Below, in pieces: positions 17,088-28,290 of a DNA stretch of 64,000 nt. The DNA comes from Pseudomonadota bacterium (GTDB lineage: Bacteria > Pseudomonadota > Gammaproteobacteria > Ga0077536). The translations under genes and the position numbers were made by a program. The stretch covers positions 1-64,000 of the forward strand of contig JABISZ010000101.1 of the NCBI GenBank assembly GCA_018668255.1, written 5' to 3'. Under the pieces are notes generated by a model. The model made no database searches. It worked only from the letters and a program-made list of their open reading frames with translations, and was not told where the DNA came from. Every line of letters starts with the position of its first letter. Within the stretch, counting starts at the first letter, position 1.

Positions 17088-17498
17088 ATGTCTAAATTAA
17101 AAGGTGGCTGCATGTGTGGGGATATACAATATGATGTAGAAGGTGATTCAAGCGTGACGGGTATTTGTCATTGCCCGGACTGTAAACGGCAGACAGGTTC
17201 AGCATTCTCGACGATTGTAGGAGTTGGTGCGGATCAGATCGTTGTCGAGGGAACTCCTCGCATCTATAAAACTAAAGGTATAAGTGGTGAGGGTGTTTTA
17301 AGACATTTTTGCGGAAACTGCGGTTCGCCTTTGTATTCAGTAGTCAACTCGATGCCGGGTGTCGCTTTTATTAAAGCTGGAACACTTGACGACACCTCTT
17401 GGCTAGTTCCTACTATTGAGTTCTTCTGCGATAATGCAGATATTTGGACAACTCAGGATGTTCAGAGGCAAAAGTTTGGTCTGATGCCCCCTGGCTGA
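17088..17498 (+). CDS. GFA-family zinc protein
   Basis: A 136-residue GFA-type protein (glutathione-dependent formaldehyde-activating fold). Zinc ligands are visible as CMC (Cys8, Cys10), CHCPDC (Cys27, Cys29, Cys32) and FCGNCG near 87-90. The RQTGSAFS stretch and GGCMCGDIQY start are diagnostic. The founding member binds glutathione and S-hydroxymethylglutathione, but most members have no proven activity. It is a single gene convergent with the acyl-CoA synthetase. Confidence 0.92.
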   Translation: MSKLKGGCMCGDIQYDVEGDSSVTGICHCPDCKRQTGSAFSTIVGVGADQIVVEGTPRIYKTKGISGEGVLRHFCGNCGSPLYSVVNSMPGVAFIKAGTLDDTSWLVPTIEFFCDNADIWTTQDVQRQKFGLMPPG

Positions 17499-17515
17499 TT
17501 TTCATTTTTCCGATC

Positions 17516-19072
17516 CTAGTTGACTGCTTTTTTAAGCCCTTTCCAGAAGGGCTTTCTTAATTCTGTTTTCAGTACTTTGCCTGCGCCGGATAAAGGTAAA
17601 GGTTCGGTGCGCAGGGTTATTGAACGCGGACATTTGAAATCAGCGATTAATGCACGGCAGTGCGACATTAACTCCTCTGGAGAAATTTTTTCGTCGTTCT
17701 CAGTAAGGACTATCGCATGGACTCTTTCACCCCATTTCTCATCGGGTACTCCTATGACGGCGCATTGTGCGACTTTGGGATGCTGATACATTGCATTTTC
17801 GACCTCTGCTGAGTAGACGTTTTCTCCACCAGATATAATCATGTCTTTGAGGCGGTCACTAATAAATATGAAGCCTTCTTCATCCATGTGCGCGGCATCA
17901 CCCGTATGAAGCCAGCCATTTCTGATAGTTTCTTGAGTAAGCTTTTCTTGTCCCCAATAGCCTTTCATGATGTTTGGACCTCTAGCTATGATTTCTCCAA
18001 TAGTCCCGCGAGGAACTTCGTTACCACCCTCGTCGATGATCTTTATCTCAACTGCAGGCATTGCTCTGCCGGCGGATCTCAAGCGGCCAGCCAAAGGACC
18101 AGTTGTGACGTGGTACGAGGGATCTAACGAAGTTAAAAGAGGGGCAGATTCAGTCTGCCCGTACAAATGGTATGCCTTTACATGCGGCAATTTTTCAATG
18201 AGTTCTCCTGCCACTGCTTCTGGCATAGGTGATGCACCATAGTACAAATGTTTGAGAGAACTAAAGTTGTAACTTGAGAACTCAGGGAGAGCGAGTAGCA
18301 TTTGAATCATCGTTGGCACGAGAATTATGTCGCTTATAGCATGTTTGCCTATAGCTTCTGCACATGTTTGGGGTTCAAACCGAGACACAAAAACATGGCA
18401 GCCAGCTAATTGAGTGATGGTATAAAAGAACTCAGCATCGGCAATATGAAAGGCTGGAGCGGCATGGAGATAGTTCATTCCATCACTTGTTTCCATTAGC
18501 GCCGCAGATTGAAAAGTATTAGACATATGGTTTTCATGGGTTAGCATTACGCCTTTCGACCTCCCAGTAGTACCACCGGTATAAAAAATACCCGAGATGT
18601 CGTCGCCATTGTTATGGAACTCAGGAACACTATCGGAAGCGGCGATTAGTTTCTCATGTGTGGCGTCAGACCCTAGGAATTCACTTTCCAATGCTATGAT
18701 AGTTAACTCATGATTGACTAGCTTTCTAAGGTCGCTTGCTAATCCGCCAAATTCATCATCGAGAAACACAAATTTTGTTCCTGAGTCATTTAATGCGAAT
18801 GCGATCTCAGGGGCAGACCATCTATAGTTTATCGGAACGATCACACCTCCTGCCCAGGGCGCAGCAAAAAGAGTTTCTAAATACTTGTCGGAGTTAAGAC
18901 TTACGATAGCAACTCTGTCTTGAGTTTGCAGGCCGCACTTGAGCAGGCCTGATGCGAGCTTTGAGATTCTTTCTACAAGTTCTTCCCACGTCGTACGGCG
19001 ATCTCCAAAGATAGTTGCAATAGCTTTGGGTTTTTGTTGAAGGTTTCTTATAAGTGCTTGCGTGACGCGCAT
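17516..19072 (-). CDS. AMP-dependent acyl-CoA synthetase/ligase
   Basis: A 518-residue adenylate-forming enzyme. The P-loop reads FYTGGTTGRSKG, the adenine motif is YHLYGQTESAP, the ATP-binding strand is GWLHTGDAAHMDEEGF and the hinge is RLKDMIISGGENV. The C-terminal PLSGAGKVLKTELRK contains the catalytic lysine. All core residues seem present. It should activate a free acid via an acyl-AMP to the CoA thioester; length and motifs fit medium/long-chain fatty-acid or aromatic-acid ligases. Downstream of the NMO-like gene by 43 bp on the same strand. Confidence 0.94.
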   Translation of the reverse strand: MRVTQALIRNLQQKPKAIATIFGDRRTTWEELVERISKLASGLLKCGLQTQDRVAIVSLNSDKYLETLFAAPWAGGVIVPINYRWSAPEIAFALNDSGTKFVFLDDEFGGLASDLRKLVNHELTIIALESEFLGSDATHEKLIAASDSVPEFHNNGDDISGIFYTGGTTGRSKGVMLTHENHMSNTFQSAALMETSDGMNYLHAAPAFHIADAEFFYTITQLAGCHVFVSRFEPQTCAEAIGKHAISDIILVPTMIQMLLALPEFSSYNFSSLKHLYYGASPMPEAVAGELIEKLPHVKAYHLYGQTESAPLLTSLDPSYHVTTGPLAGRLRSAGRAMPAVEIKIIDEGGNEVPRGTIGEIIARGPNIMKGYWGQEKLTQETIRNGWLHTGDAAHMDEEGFIFISDRLKDMIISGGENVYSAEVENAMYQHPKVAQCAVIGVPDEKWGERVHAIVLTENDEKISPEELMSHCRALIADFKCPRSITLRTEPLPLSGAGKVLKTELRKPFWKGLKKAVN

Positions 19073-19115
19073 TGTCTCTCCCCGTGATTGAGTTTGATGT
19101 GATTATACAAAACCG

Positions 19116-20114
19116 TTAGGCTTTTTCTAGTAGGGCTTTTTTGTATTCGATCGATAGTGTGCTCATTAACGTCGCCACTGAAATTACTTCGCGCACTTGA
19201 GACACCGAGGTGCCAGCATAGAGTGGCATTTCTTCTATATCACCATCGAAAGCGCTTGTTGGAGGGTAAGTTGTATAGCGAGTCAGAGGGACGAGGGTAT
19301 CTTCAATAGAGACAGTTCCGATTTGAGAACCTTCGCCTGGTCTTTGTCCCGGAGAGCGACTATCGTTGTCAACCCAGCGATTGTATGCATCGTTCATAAC
19401 CACTCGGTGGTTTGCATCGGCCCAACCTCCGTCAAAAAGCTTGGTGATAACCGTATCATCAGAATTAGCCAGAATGAGTCTCTCTTTGTACTCTTTGGCA
19501 GCAGATGACTCAGTTGTTGCAAGAAATCTAGTCCCCATAGAAACTGCCTCTGCGCCACTAGTTAACGCTTTTAATATGTCCTTTCCGGTACCAATCCCCC
19601 CAGAGGCTATTGTTGGGATAGCACCGAGCTCTCGAGCACAACTTTGTAGCGTTTCGAAAAGAGGCGATTTGGCTTTAACATGCCCTCCTGCCTCAGTACC
19701 CTGCATAATGATTCCACTCGCACCAGCATCTGCTGCGATTACCGCTTCTTCAACTGATCCGCATTGGCTGACGATATAGATCCCTTTTTTTTGTGCATCT
19801 TTAATATAGGGTTGTACGTCACCCCAAAAAAGAACTACAACTTTTACTCCTGCATCAAAGCAGGCGGCCACGTCGGATCCGTCCGACATCGGTATTATGA
19901 TATTTGCACCAAGAGGCTTTTTGGTTAGTTTTTTAGTTGCCTCGATCATGGATTTTATCGCCCCTGCCGGCATCGCCCCTGCACCTAAGACTCCAAATCC
20001 ACCTGCACCGCTTATGGCGGCGACGAGATCAGGCCCTGCTAAGCCCAGCCCCATGCCTGCGTTCCATATGGGCTCTTTATGGTTTAGATGATCAAGCATG
20101 TTTCTCTTTCTCAT
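19116..20114 (-). CDS. NAD(P)H-dependent flavin oxidoreductase, nitronate monooxygenase-like
   Basis: The track ORF begins at 20195, but the family normally starts shortly before the PIWNAGMG strand. ATG at 20114 has AAGAAGG at a 10-nt distance, so I choose it (332 residues). The barrel shows GLAGPDLVAAISGAGGFGVLG, GVKVVVLFWGD, QGTEAGGH (substrate/FMN loop) and IPTIASGGIGTG, which contacts FMN phosphate. NMO relatives oxidise nitronates or reduce enoyl-type substrates (FabK-like). Pairing with an acyl-CoA synthetase gene makes a lipid-type substrate plausible (inference). An upstream start giving 359 residues cannot be excluded. Confidence 0.88.
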   Translation of the reverse strand: MRKRNMLDHLNHKEPIWNAGMGLGLAGPDLVAAISGAGGFGVLGAGAMPAGAIKSMIEATKKLTKKPLGANIIIPMSDGSDVAACFDAGVKVVVLFWGDVQPYIKDAQKKGIYIVSQCGSVEEAVIAADAGASGIIMQGTEAGGHVKAKSPLFETLQSCARELGAIPTIASGGIGTGKDILKALTSGAEAVSMGTRFLATTESSAAKEYKERLILANSDDTVITKLFDGGWADANHRVVMNDAYNRWVDNDSRSPGQRPGEGSQIGTVSIEDTLVPLTRYTTYPPTSAFDGDIEEMPLYAGTSVSQVREVISVATLMSTLSIEYKKALLEKA

Positions 20115-20369
20115 TAGACATAGGCCTTCTTTGAACTTCCAGTGCATTATAGTCTTGATCATCCAAAAGTCGTTGGTCTTAATCTTTCGACTCACTTTTA
20201 CCTCTTAACGTAGGAGTGTTATTTTTAAGTACCTGACTAAGTAAAGACTTTTTGCTGTCTAGAGATGTGGGTAACGTTACGCAAAGTTAATCTGTTAGCA
20301 ACAATAAGATGCTGATCTAAGATATACACTATATCTATGTGTCATACGTTTCCCAATGGCACGTTTTGA

Positions 20370-20390
20370 AAGAAGGTACCCGTCCTTCTT
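20370..20390. repeat. Short inverted repeat next to the 26-bp palindrome
   Basis: AAGAAGG-TACCCGT-CCTTCTT is a perfect 7-bp stem with a 7-nt loop, ending 5 bp before the larger palindrome. No gene covers it. Its closeness to the second element suggests one structured region, but the function is unknown. Confidence 0.45.
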
Positions 20391-20395
20391 GGTTT

Positions 20396-20421
20396 GCTAC
20401 CCCGCACTAGTGCGGGGTAGC
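20396..20421. repeat. 26-bp perfect palindrome upstream of the TPP riboswitch
   Basis: GCTACCCCGCACT-AGTGCGGGGTAGC reads identically on both strands with no spacer. It lies between the divergent NMO-like gene and the thiC leader, in 507 bp without a gene. The sequence following on the plus strand (TATTTAATT) is only moderately T-rich. Possible readings are a dimeric regulator site, a terminator of an unseen upstream transcript, or a mobile-element scar. Confidence 0.6.
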
Positions 20422-20464
20422 TATTTAATTGCATTTATAACTGTTAGGATTCATAGTTACACAA

Positions 20465-20556
20465 GCGAGAGGCTAGGGGTGTTTTTGCGTTTAGCAAAGG
20501 CTGAGAGCAGACCCTTTGAACCTGAACACTGCTTTGGGCGTTTAGGAAAGCGATGA
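20465..20556 (+). promoter_or_regulatory. TPP riboswitch (THI element) controlling thiC
   Basis: The leader holds the conserved aptamer blocks: CTAGGGGTG on the 5' side, GGCTGAGA, ACCCTTTGAACCTGA, and a terminal TTTAGGAAAGCG. Spacing fits the thiamine-pyrophosphate aptamer. It ends about 65 nt before the thiC start. Binding of TPP is expected to lower ThiC synthesis; the downstream sequence indicates how (next entry). Confidence 0.93.
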
Positions 20557-20565
20557 TCCCTAGAA

Positions 20566-22505
<1,940 letters not shown>

Positions 22506-22536
22506 GAAATTTTAGATTATTAATGGGGCGACAAAG

Positions 22537-23280
22537 ATGACTAAAGAGAAACGAACTGCTCTGGTCACGGGTGGGAATCGAGGACTAGGCTTGGAGATAT
22601 GTCGGCAATTAGGAGCAAAGGATCATATAGTCTTCCTTGGGTGCCGAGATATTGAAAAAGGTACAATTGCTTCAGAAAACCTGAGAAAAGAGGGTTTTGA
22701 CGTGAGGCCAATTATTATCGATGCGTCAAAATCGAACACAATTATGGATGCTGTTAGTGCTGTCCAATCAGAAGTTGAGTGCTTGGATGTGCTGGTAAAC
22801 AATGCAGGCACTTTTGTCGAGGAATGGGGTACTATGCCTAGCGCTCTTAAGGTGTCGGAATTAAAAGAGACTTTCGAAACAAATTTCTTTGGTCCCTTTG
22901 AAATGATTCGTGAGTTTGTACCTTTGATGTTGAAAAGTTCGAGTGCTCGTATTGTGAATATTTCTTCGGACATGGGCTCGCTCGCTCACATTAACAATCC
23001 TGATTCTCATGTCTATGAAGTAATGGGGCCTGCTTATCAATCTTCCAAAGCTGCAATAAATGCGCTAACCGTTTTATTTGCGAAAGAGTTTACAGGTACA
23101 CACTTCAAAGTTAATTCGGCCTCACCTGGTTGGTGCCGAACGGATATGGGTACTGAGGACGCGCCCTTAAGTATTGTTGAAGGAGCTCAGACTCCGGTTA
23201 TGCTGGCGACTCTCCCTGACGATGGGCCGACCGGGCAATTTTTCTCCTCTACGCGAACCGGAGCTAAAATGGAATGGTAA
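22537..23280 (+). CDS. SDR-family oxidoreductase (carbonyl-reductase-like)
   Basis: A 247-residue SDR with TGGNRGLG at 11-18, NNAGTF near 88, and the YxxxK motif in AYQSSKAAINALT near 168-172. The insertion around VFIN/HINNPDSHVYEVMG before the catalytic Tyr and the RTDMG after the PGW resemble carbonyl-reductase-type SDRs that use NADPH. It follows thiC closely, so part of its expression may be governed by the TPP riboswitch. The substrate is unknown. Confidence 0.92.
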   Translation: MTKEKRTALVTGGNRGLGLEICRQLGAKDHIVFLGCRDIEKGTIASENLRKEGFDVRPIIIDASKSNTIMDAVSAVQSEVECLDVLVNNAGTFVEEWGTMPSALKVSELKETFETNFFGPFEMIREFVPLMLKSSSARIVNISSDMGSLAHINNPDSHVYEVMGPAYQSSKAAINALTVLFAKEFTGTHFKVNSASPGWCRTDMGTEDAPLSIVEGAQTPVMLATLPDDGPTGQFFSSTRTGAKMEW

Positions 23281-23403
23281 TACCCAAATTTGTTTCATTA
23301 TAGACAAAGGATGGGTCTAGCTCTTGGCATGAAATATGGTTTACTAAGAAGGCTTTGGCAATACAATTAGTTAGATAAAATTTTTCAGTATGAAGGAACA
23401 CCG

Positions 23404-24249
23404 ATGGTAGCTAGTGGAGTAATTATTTTTGCAACTGATCAATCTATACAACCAGTAGAATTGGCACGTGAAGTAGAGTCTAGGGGATTAGATTCGTTGT
23501 TTTTGCCTGAACATACACATATTCCTCTTGATACGACGTCTCCTTTTTTTCCGAATGGGGAAGTTCCTCCTATGTATTTGAGAACTTACGATCCCTTCGT
23601 GGCTCTTGGGGCCTGCGCGGCAGTGACAGATAGGATTAAATTGGGTACAGGGATATGTTTGGTGTCCCAGCGGCACCCTATAACTTTGGCGAAAGAAGTC
23701 GCAACCATTGATCAATTATCCGATGGAAGATTTATTTTCGGTGTGGGAGCAGGGTGGAATAAGCCAGAGGTAGAAAATCATGGAACAGAGTTTTCAGAAC
23801 GTTGGCGAGTACTGCGTGAGAGGATTTTAGCTATGAAAACTATCTGGACTGAGGAAGAGCCGGAGTTTCATGGTGAGTTTATCAATTTTGAGAAAATGTG
23901 GTCATTTCCAAAACCCATTCAGAAAGGAGGACCACCTATTTGGATAGGTTCCAATTCGAAATATGTTGGCGAACGTGTAGCTGAATATGGTGATGGCTGG
24001 CTGCCTATCGGCGGTCGACCCGGCGACGGTACTGTGGAATCTGTGAAGGCGGCTTGCACGAAACGGGGTCGTTCGTATCAGGACCTTGATTTAGCATTGT
24101 TTCTAGCGCCATTGAATGAGCGAGAATTAGAGGAGCAACTAGCTTTTGGCTATAATCACGTGGTTTTTGGCCTGCCTTCTGATAGTAGGGAGGTCGTGTT
24201 ACCGGTATTAGATAAAATTATGGCATTAAAAGAAAAAGTTCTCCGATAA
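23404..24249 (+). CDS. LLM-class flavin-dependent oxidoreductase (2)
   Basis: A 281-residue luciferase-like barrel: FLPEHTHIPLD near 36, TDRIKLGTGICLVSQRHPITLAKEVATID in the middle, and GRFIFGVGAGWNKPEVENHG. PIWIGSNSKYVGERVAEYGDGWLP ends the flavin site. Closest in style to the group often called probable F420-dependent oxidoreductases. Its stop is 10 bp before the srkA start, so the two genes are likely co-transcribed although functionally unrelated. Upstream, a 123-bp gap separates it from the SDR gene. Confidence 0.92.
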   Translation: MVASGVIIFATDQSIQPVELAREVESRGLDSLFLPEHTHIPLDTTSPFFPNGEVPPMYLRTYDPFVALGACAAVTDRIKLGTGICLVSQRHPITLAKEVATIDQLSDGRFIFGVGAGWNKPEVENHGTEFSERWRVLRERILAMKTIWTEEEPEFHGEFINFEKMWSFPKPIQKGGPPIWIGSNSKYVGERVAEYGDGWLPIGGRPGDGTVESVKAACTKRGRSYQDLDLALFLAPLNERELEEQLAFGYNHVVFGLPSDSREVVLPVLDKIMALKEKVLR

Positions 24250-24259
24250 AGAATCAACC

Positions 24260-25234
24260 ATGTCTCATGCTTTCGAGTTTCTGACACCTGATTTTATTCT
24301 TGGTGTCATAGATGATTGTGGTTATAGGACTGATGGTCATCTCATGCCTTTAAATAGCTATGAGAACCGAGTGTATCAAGTTGGTATTGAGGATGCTGAA
24401 CCAATTATTGCAAAATTCTATAGACCAGACAGGTGGTGCGACGAGGCTATACAAGAAGAACACGACTACTGCGCAGATCTGGCTTTTGCGGAACTGCCTG
24501 TAGTTCCCCCTATTAAGCATTCGCTTGGCTTAACTCTTCACAAGAAAAAAGGCTTTCGAATCGCACTTTTTGAAAGAAAAGGCGGTCGGGCGCCGGAGCT
24601 GGACAAGGAGGAGCATCTTAGAAAATTAGGGCGTTTCTTAGGACGAATACATGTCGCAGGTGGAGGAAGAACCTTTCTACATAGGCCTTCTATTTCTAAT
24701 CTCGACTACGCGCGTGAGAGCATAAGTATAGTCAGGACAGCATTCATCCCCGACGATCTTCAGTTAGCCTATGATTCGCTAATCACGGACGTTGATACTG
24801 TGCTTGGCAACCGCCTAGAAGAATCAAGTTCATCTAAAGAAATTAAAATCCATGGTGACTGTCATCTTGGTAACATTTTATGGAGAGACGATGCCCCTCA
24901 TTTTGTAGATTTTGACGATGCTCGCATGGGACCTTCAGTCCAAGATCTTTGGATGTTACTGTCTGGAGATATCGCAGAACAGAATATTCAACTAGATTGG
25001 ATTCTTGAAGAATACACTGAATTTCGAGATTTTGACTATCGTGAAATCAGTCTCATAGAACCTTTGAGGACGCTTCGGCTCATAGGATATGCCGGCTGGA
25101 TGGCAAAAAGATGGACTGATCCAGCCTTTCCGCTGGCCTTTCCGTGGTTTAATAGTCAGGCATACTGGGAGAAACATATTCTTGAGCTTCGTGAGCAACT
25201 TTCGGCACTGCAGGAGCCTGAGTTTAGAAACTAG
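24260..25234 (+). CDS. srkA: Stress-response kinase SrkA (YihE/RdoA)
   Basis: A 324-residue aminoglycoside-phosphotransferase-fold kinase. The catalytic loop is HGDCHLGNILW and the metal-binding strand is FVDFDDARMGP. N-terminal SYENRVYQVG and AKFYRPDRW are the typical SrkA nucleotide-binding and lysine segments, and the C-terminal PLRTLRLIGYAGWMAKRW is also characteristic. E. coli SrkA is a Ser/Thr kinase that counters stress-induced death. Found here between two LLM genes rather than next to dsbA as in enterobacteria. Confidence 0.93.
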   Translation: MSHAFEFLTPDFILGVIDDCGYRTDGHLMPLNSYENRVYQVGIEDAEPIIAKFYRPDRWCDEAIQEEHDYCADLAFAELPVVPPIKHSLGLTLHKKKGFRIALFERKGGRAPELDKEEHLRKLGRFLGRIHVAGGGRTFLHRPSISNLDYARESISIVRTAFIPDDLQLAYDSLITDVDTVLGNRLEESSSSKEIKIHGDCHLGNILWRDDAPHFVDFDDARMGPSVQDLWMLLSGDIAEQNIQLDWILEEYTEFRDFDYREISLIEPLRTLRLIGYAGWMAKRWTDPAFPLAFPWFNSQAYWEKHILELREQLSALQEPEFRN

Positions 25235-25243
25235 AGAGAAATA

Positions 25244-25265
25244 AGCGTTATAATTAGCGTTATAA
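25244..25265 (+). repeat. Tandem 12-bp-spaced direct repeat
   Basis: AGCGTTATAA occurs at 25244-25253 and again at 25256-25265, separated by TT, just after srkA and before the LLM gene. Each copy contains a TTATAA that could serve as a -10-like or regulator half-site. The function is not known. Confidence 0.4.
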
Positions 25266-25338
25266 AAATGTCTGCTTAATTGGTTTGGAATTTAAACCAT
25301 ATAAGCTTAAAGTTAGAGAAACAAAATGAGGTTGAGCT

Positions 25339-26352
25339 ATGTTGCCAGTAGGATATTTTCCGTGTACCCAAGATGTTTCTGAAGAAGGAAATGTATCTGG
25401 ATTAATTGATGAACTTATGGAGCAAGCTGAGTTGTGTGAAGAAGTAGGCTTCGATGGCTTCTTTTTTACAGAGCATCATCAACAAGAAGACAATTATTTA
25501 CCTTCTCCTGTTTTATTGTCAGGGATGGTTGGAGCCCGAACCAAAAGAATTAAAGTAGGTACTTGTGTCCTCCTCGCTCCGCTGTATCACCCTATTCGTC
25601 TTGCAGAAGATATCGCAGTAATTGATCAGGCTACTAAAGGCCGGATGATTGCAGCAGTTGGTATTGGCTATCAACCGCCTGACTTCGATGCATTTGGTGT
25701 GTCGCTCAAGCAAAGAGCGGGAAGGACTGAAGAGTGTGTAGACGTTCTGCGAAAGGCATGGACTGGGGAGGCGTTTAGTTATGACAGCAAGTACCACAAG
25801 ATAGAGAATGTTAGGGTTACACCAGCTGCTTACCAAGATGGAGGGCCACCTATTTGGTTAGCCGGTTGGGTCCCGGTTGGGTTGGAACGTGCGGGCCGGA
25901 TGGGTGATGGCTGGATAGCTGATCCGATTCAATCTCTCGATGTCATCAAAGATTATGCGGCGCAGTATCGAGCAGAGGCAGAAAAGCATGGGCGTAAGCC
26001 ATATATTGTGCTGATGCGTGATTGTGTTGTTGGAGAGAGTTGGGATGCGTGCGTGGCAAAGAGTGAGCCAACAATGATAACTCACCGCTATTACTACGAG
26101 GGCGGGGCCTATGTTCAAGATAAACATCTTGAAGCTGTAAAAACGTCCGACGATCTCACGTTTGAGCTGCTTGCTAAAGAGCGGTTGATAGCTGGTTCAC
26201 CGGAGCAATGTTTGGAACAGCTGCAGATGTGGAAAGAAGCTATCCAACCGGATTACGTTATGCTTCGAATGAGACAGCCTGGTGGGCCAGCTCAAAAAGA
26301 AGCTTTAGAAGACATACGCATGTTTGGCGAAAAAGTTATTCCTAATTTATAA
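25339..26352 (+). CDS. LLM-class flavin-dependent oxidoreductase (3)
   Basis: A 337-residue luciferase-like protein. Motifs in order: [12 protein letters not shown] near 42-53, [48 protein letters not shown] and [23 protein letters not shown]. The long C-terminal part (ISH-like [13 protein letters not shown]) is an insertion of the monooxygenase-type members. GAGG lies upstream of ATG (ATGAGGTTGAGCTATG). The product probably uses reduced flavin and O2; no flavin reductase is adjacent. Followed 26 bp later by cysK. Confidence 0.9.
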   Translation: MLPVGYFPCTQDVSEEGNVSGLIDELMEQAELCEEVGFDGFFFTEHHQQEDNYLPSPVLLSGMVGARTKRIKVGTCVLLAPLYHPIRLAEDIAVIDQATKGRMIAAVGIGYQPPDFDAFGVSLKQRAGRTEECVDVLRKAWTGEAFSYDSKYHKIENVRVTPAAYQDGGPPIWLAGWVPVGLERAGRMGDGWIADPIQSLDVIKDYAAQYRAEAEKHGRKPYIVLMRDCVVGESWDACVAKSEPTMITHRYYYEGGAYVQDKHLEAVKTSDDLTFELLAKERLIAGSPEQCLEQLQMWKEAIQPDYVMLRMRQPGGPAQKEALEDIRMFGEKVIPNL

Positions 26353-26378
26353 AATTTTGTTTTTTTATCAGGAGAATA

Positions 26379-27338
26379 GTGGTGACCTACTTTGAAGACA
26401 ACTCACTAGCTATCGGAGATACTCCGATGGTGCGTCTAAATCGTGTTGTTGAAAATGGAGGCGCTACGATACTTGCTAAAATCGAAGGCCGTAATCCAGC
26501 CTACTCTGTAAAGTGCCGTATAGGAGCGGCGATGATTTGGGATGCAGAAGAAAAAGGCTTGTTAGGATCAAATATAGAGATTATTGAGCCGACCAGTGGT
26601 AACACTGGCATAGCTTTGGCATACGTGTGCGCCGCCAAAGGTTACAAATTGACACTCACTATGCCTGAAACAATGAGTATGGAGCGTCGAAAGGTGCTTA
26701 AGGCTTTTGGAGCCAATTTAGTACTGACTGATGGAAGTCAAGGGATGAAGGGAGCGATTGCTAAGGCGGAAGAATTAGTCGCTAGAGACCCGAGTAGGTA
26801 CCATATGCCGCAACAATTCGATAACCCAGCTAATCCTGCTATTCATGAGAAGACAACCGGCCCAGAAATTTGGGATCAGACAGACGGGCAAGTTGATGTG
26901 TTAGTTGCAGGGGTCGGGACGGGTGGGACGATCACCGGTATTAGTAGATATATAAAGCAAACGCGCGGCAAGTCGATGGAAACTGTAGCAGTAGAGCCTT
27001 TCGATAGTCCGGTGATTAGTCAAACATTAGGCAACCAGATAGTGAAACCTGGCCCCCATAAAATTCAAGGAATTGGAGCAGGGTTTATTCCTGGGGCACT
27101 AGATTTGTCTATGATTGATAAGGTTGAGACTGTTACTAACGAAGAAGCTGTCGTTATGGGTCGGCGGCTGGCGAAAGAAGAAGGTTTGTTGTGCGGCATA
27201 TCTTGTGGTGCTGCAGCTCACGTTGCGGTTGAGCTTGGCAAGTTGAAAAGTTATGCAGGTAAGACCATAGTAGTTGTATTGCCAGACGCAGGGGAGAGGT
27301 ATTTGTCGAGTATCTTGTTTGAAGATATTTCTGAATAA
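26379..27338 (+). CDS. cysK: Cysteine synthase A
   Basis: A 319-residue PLP enzyme very like E. coli Cys[12 protein letters not shown] at the start, [11 protein letters not shown] with the PLP lysine at about 45 (the SVKCRIG spelling is the same in E. coli), [12 protein letters not shown], the phosphate loop [10 protein letters not shown] and a C-terminal GISCGAAA. It makes cysteine from O-acetylserine and sulfide. The start is GTG at 26379 or GTG at 26382; GGAGA at 26371-26375 fits the second slightly better. Possibly co-transcribed with the LLM gene. A large imperfect inverted repeat follows the stop. Confidence 0.96.
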   Translation: MVTYFEDNSLAIGDTPMVRLNRVVENGGATILAKIEGRNPAYSVKCRIGAAMIWDAEEKGLLGSNIEIIEPTSGNTGIALAYVCAAKGYKLTLTMPETMSMERRKVLKAFGANLVLTDGSQGMKGAIAKAEELVARDPSRYHMPQQFDNPANPAIHEKTTGPEIWDQTDGQVDVLVAGVGTGGTITGISRYIKQTRGKSMETVAVEPFDSPVISQTLGNQIVKPGPHKIQGIGAGFIPGALDLSMIDKVETVTNEEAVVMGRRLAKEEGLLCGISCGAAAHVAVELGKLKSYAGKTIVVVLPDAGERYLSSILFEDISE

Positions 27339-27351
27339 GCAACATAGAAAG

Positions 27352-27393
27352 CTCCGTTCTTTGAGACAACATTGCCATCAGCAAAGAACAGAG
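27352..27393. repeat. Imperfect inverted repeat after cysK
   Basis: CTCCGTTCTTTG and CAAAGAACAGAG are complementary except for one pair and enclose an 18-nt loop. It starts 13 bp after the cysK stop. There is no T-run, so it may be a mRNA 3'-end structure or an operator for the two-component genes downstream. Confidence 0.4.
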
Positions 27394-27579
27394 TAGAGAT
27401 CTGTAGGACAGAGAGACTATGCACATAGGTCTTGCGTTGCGGGAGATATCTTCTCCACAGGTGCAGTGCTCCCTGCCTGGTCCATTAAATATTTTTAATA
27501 GTGTTTTAAATCACTGGTCATCTAGTCGAGAGATCTGGATACTAGTTTGGTATATTTTGCATTTGTACTGAGGATCCAC

Positions 27580-28254
27580 ATGAAGTTACTTGTGATAGAG
27601 GACGATGACGAGACTGGCGAGTTCATCAAGAACGGCCTAGTGCAAGCAGGTCACAAGGTAGACTTAACTGATAATGGCCAAGACGGACTGTATCTTGCTA
27701 CAACAGGAAACTTTGACCTTATTGTAATTGACCGGATGCTGCCGTTGGTCGACGGTTTGACTATAGTTCGAACCTTGAGAGCCTCGGATAACCGGATCCC
27801 GATAGTCGTTTTAAGTGCGTTAGGCGAAATTGACCATAGAGTGGCGGGATTGAACGCAGGCGCTGATGATTATTTGGTGAAGCCGTTTGCTTTTAGCGAA
27901 TTGGAAGCTAGGGTAGGTGCTCTTCTTCGAAGAGTTACGCCAGAAGGGCCAGAGACCTCGCTATGCGTTGGTGATCTAGAAATGAATCTGATTACACGAG
28001 AGGTTGGACGGAATGGAAAATCGATTGACCTACAGCCACGAGAGTTCCGGTTGCTGGAGTATTTAATGCGTCATGCAGGTCAAGTCCTTACTCGAACCAT
28101 GCTTTTAGAACATGTATGGGACTATCACTTCGATCCACAAACCAATGTAATCGATGTCCATGTGAGCCGTTTGAGATCGAAAATCGATAAAGGTTTTGAA
28201 GTACAGTTGTTGCACACGGTAAGAGGGGCTGGCTATAAGCTTGCCTCTCTTTAA
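27580..28254 (+). CDS. OmpR-family response regulator
   Basis: The track ORF starts earlier, but ATG at 27580 with GAGG upstream begins the receiver exactly (MKLLVIEDD), giving 224 residues. The acidic pair is Asp8/Asp9 region, the phospho-acceptor is Asp51 in LIVIDRMLP, and Lys near 101 lies in LVKPFAF. The C-terminal winged helix (LNLI..VGRNGKSIDLQPREFRLLEYL, then NVIDVHVSRLRSKID) binds DNA. It pairs with the sensor kinase encoded directly downstream. No target operon can be named from the sequence; the 240 bp upstream may include its own promoter. Confidence 0.95.
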   Translation: MKLLVIEDDDETGEFIKNGLVQAGHKVDLTDNGQDGLYLATTGNFDLIVIDRMLPLVDGLTIVRTLRASDNRIPIVVLSALGEIDHRVAGLNAGADDYLVKPFAFSELEARVGALLRRVTPEGPETSLCVGDLEMNLITREVGRNGKSIDLQPREFRLLEYLMRHAGQVLTRTMLLEHVWDYHFDPQTNVIDVHVSRLRSKIDKGFEVQLLHTVRGAGYKLASL

Positions 28255-28290
28255 TTAGGAGTCAAGACGATCATATCTAAATTAAGGTCG

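Noticed and set aside
20356-20556. 66-aa plus-strand ORF in the thiC leader
   Set aside because: It runs through the palindrome and the TPP aptamer, which explain the conserved sequence. No ribosome site or protein motif is visible.
27154-27426. 90-aa minus-strand ORF over the end of cysK
   Set aside because: Mostly antisense to a confident cysK gene.
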